Part shown: positions 6,912-7,056 of the stretch, in pieces | Layout: each line of letters starts with the position of its first letter | Numbering within the stretch: the stretch's first letter is position 1 | Assembly (NCBI GenBank): GCA_900762945.1 | Contig: CAAFIN010000354.1 | Coordinates: 1-7,056 of the forward strand | Reading direction: 5' to 3' | Source: Clostridia bacterium | GTDB lineage: Bacteria; Bacillota; Clostridia; Christensenellales; Pumilibacteraceae | DNA: 7,056 bases | Translations under genes and position numbers: made by a program | The notes under the pieces: model-generated | Told to the model about the DNA's origin: nothing | The model's input: only the letters and a program-made list of their open reading frames with translations | Database searches by the model: none

Positions 6912-7056
6912 ATGAAAAGAAAACTCGCGCTTATAGGCAAGGATATTTCCTATTCGCTGTCGCCGCTTATCCACGGCGAAATCTTCCGCGAAATGGGCTA
7001 CGACGCGACTTACGAGTTGTTTTCCGTGGACAAGGACGAACTGCCGGCGCTTGTCA
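6912..7056 (+). CDS. aroE: Shikimate dehydrogenase, N-terminal part (cut by window edge)
   Basis: Only 48 codons are visible; the gene runs off the right edge with no stop, so this is a partial gene, not a broken one. The product begins MKRKLALIGKDISYSLSP and continues with LIHGEIFREMGYDATYELF. This is the substrate-binding domain of shikimate dehydrogenase: a first strand, then the SxSP motif (Ser15, Ser17), whose serines bind the shikimate carboxylate, then the helix that follows it. AroE reduces 3-dehydroshikimate to shikimate with NADPH. The start is fixed by GGAGG 6 bases upstream and by its place 1 base after aroA. A quinate/shikimate dehydrogenase (YdiB type), or fusion to another pathway enzyme such as dehydroquinate dehydratase or shikimate kinase, cannot be excluded from this fragment, but the biosynthetic operon favours AroE. 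Confidence 0.92.
   Translation, partial: MKRKLALIGKDISYSLSPLIHGEIFREMGYDATYELFSVDKDELPALV

Overview
The window is a GC-rich, gene-dense stretch of a bacterial chromosome with every gene on the + strand. It most resembles a member of the Bacillota, probably a GC-rich clostridial lineage. The reasons are a CwlD-like amidase, a lipoprotein M1 peptidase, the short 'MRFLDAGESHG' type of AroC N-terminus, an AroA of the Gram-positive type ('GNSGTTIRL', 'SAQVKSAILLAGL') and strong GGAGG-type ribosome binding sites. This is inference from protein character; I could not run a taxonomic search.

Layout. Bases 19-2342 hold two cell-envelope genes. The first is a lipid-anchored M1 zinc metallopeptidase. 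The second, 56 bases later, is a membrane-anchored N-acetylmuramoyl-L-alanine amidase of the CwlD type. Bases 2343-2504 are the only sizeable intergenic stretch. It holds a good sigma-A promoter (perfect TATAAT, 17-base spacer) followed by a leader of about 100 bases that can fold into three hairpins just before the ribosome binding site of tyrA. From 2505 to the right edge runs a tightly packed aromatic amino acid operon: tyrA (prephenate dehydrogenase with ACT domain), aroC (chorismate synthase), aroB (3-dehydroquinate synthase), aroA (EPSP synthase) and the first 48 codons of aroE (shikimate dehydrogenase). Neighbouring genes overlap by 14, 16 and 19 bases, or are 1 base apart, so translation is probably coupled.

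How the genes work together. AroB makes 3-dehydroquinate from DAHP, AroE reduces 3-dehydroshikimate to shikimate, AroA makes EPSP from shikimate-3-phosphate and PEP, AroC converts EPSP to chorismate, and TyrA takes prephenate toward tyrosine. DAHP synthase, dehydroquinate dehydratase, shikimate kinase and chorismate mutase/prephenate dehydratase are not in the window; some may follow aroE beyond the right edge.

I see no mobile element, CRISPR array, tRNA, rRNA or evidently new system. The genes are ordinary and look intact. The two things most worth a second look are the structured tyrA leader and the near absence of the tetranucleotide GGCC: I find one occurrence in 7056 bases, where base composition alone would predict roughly forty. 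This shapes codon choice across all genes.
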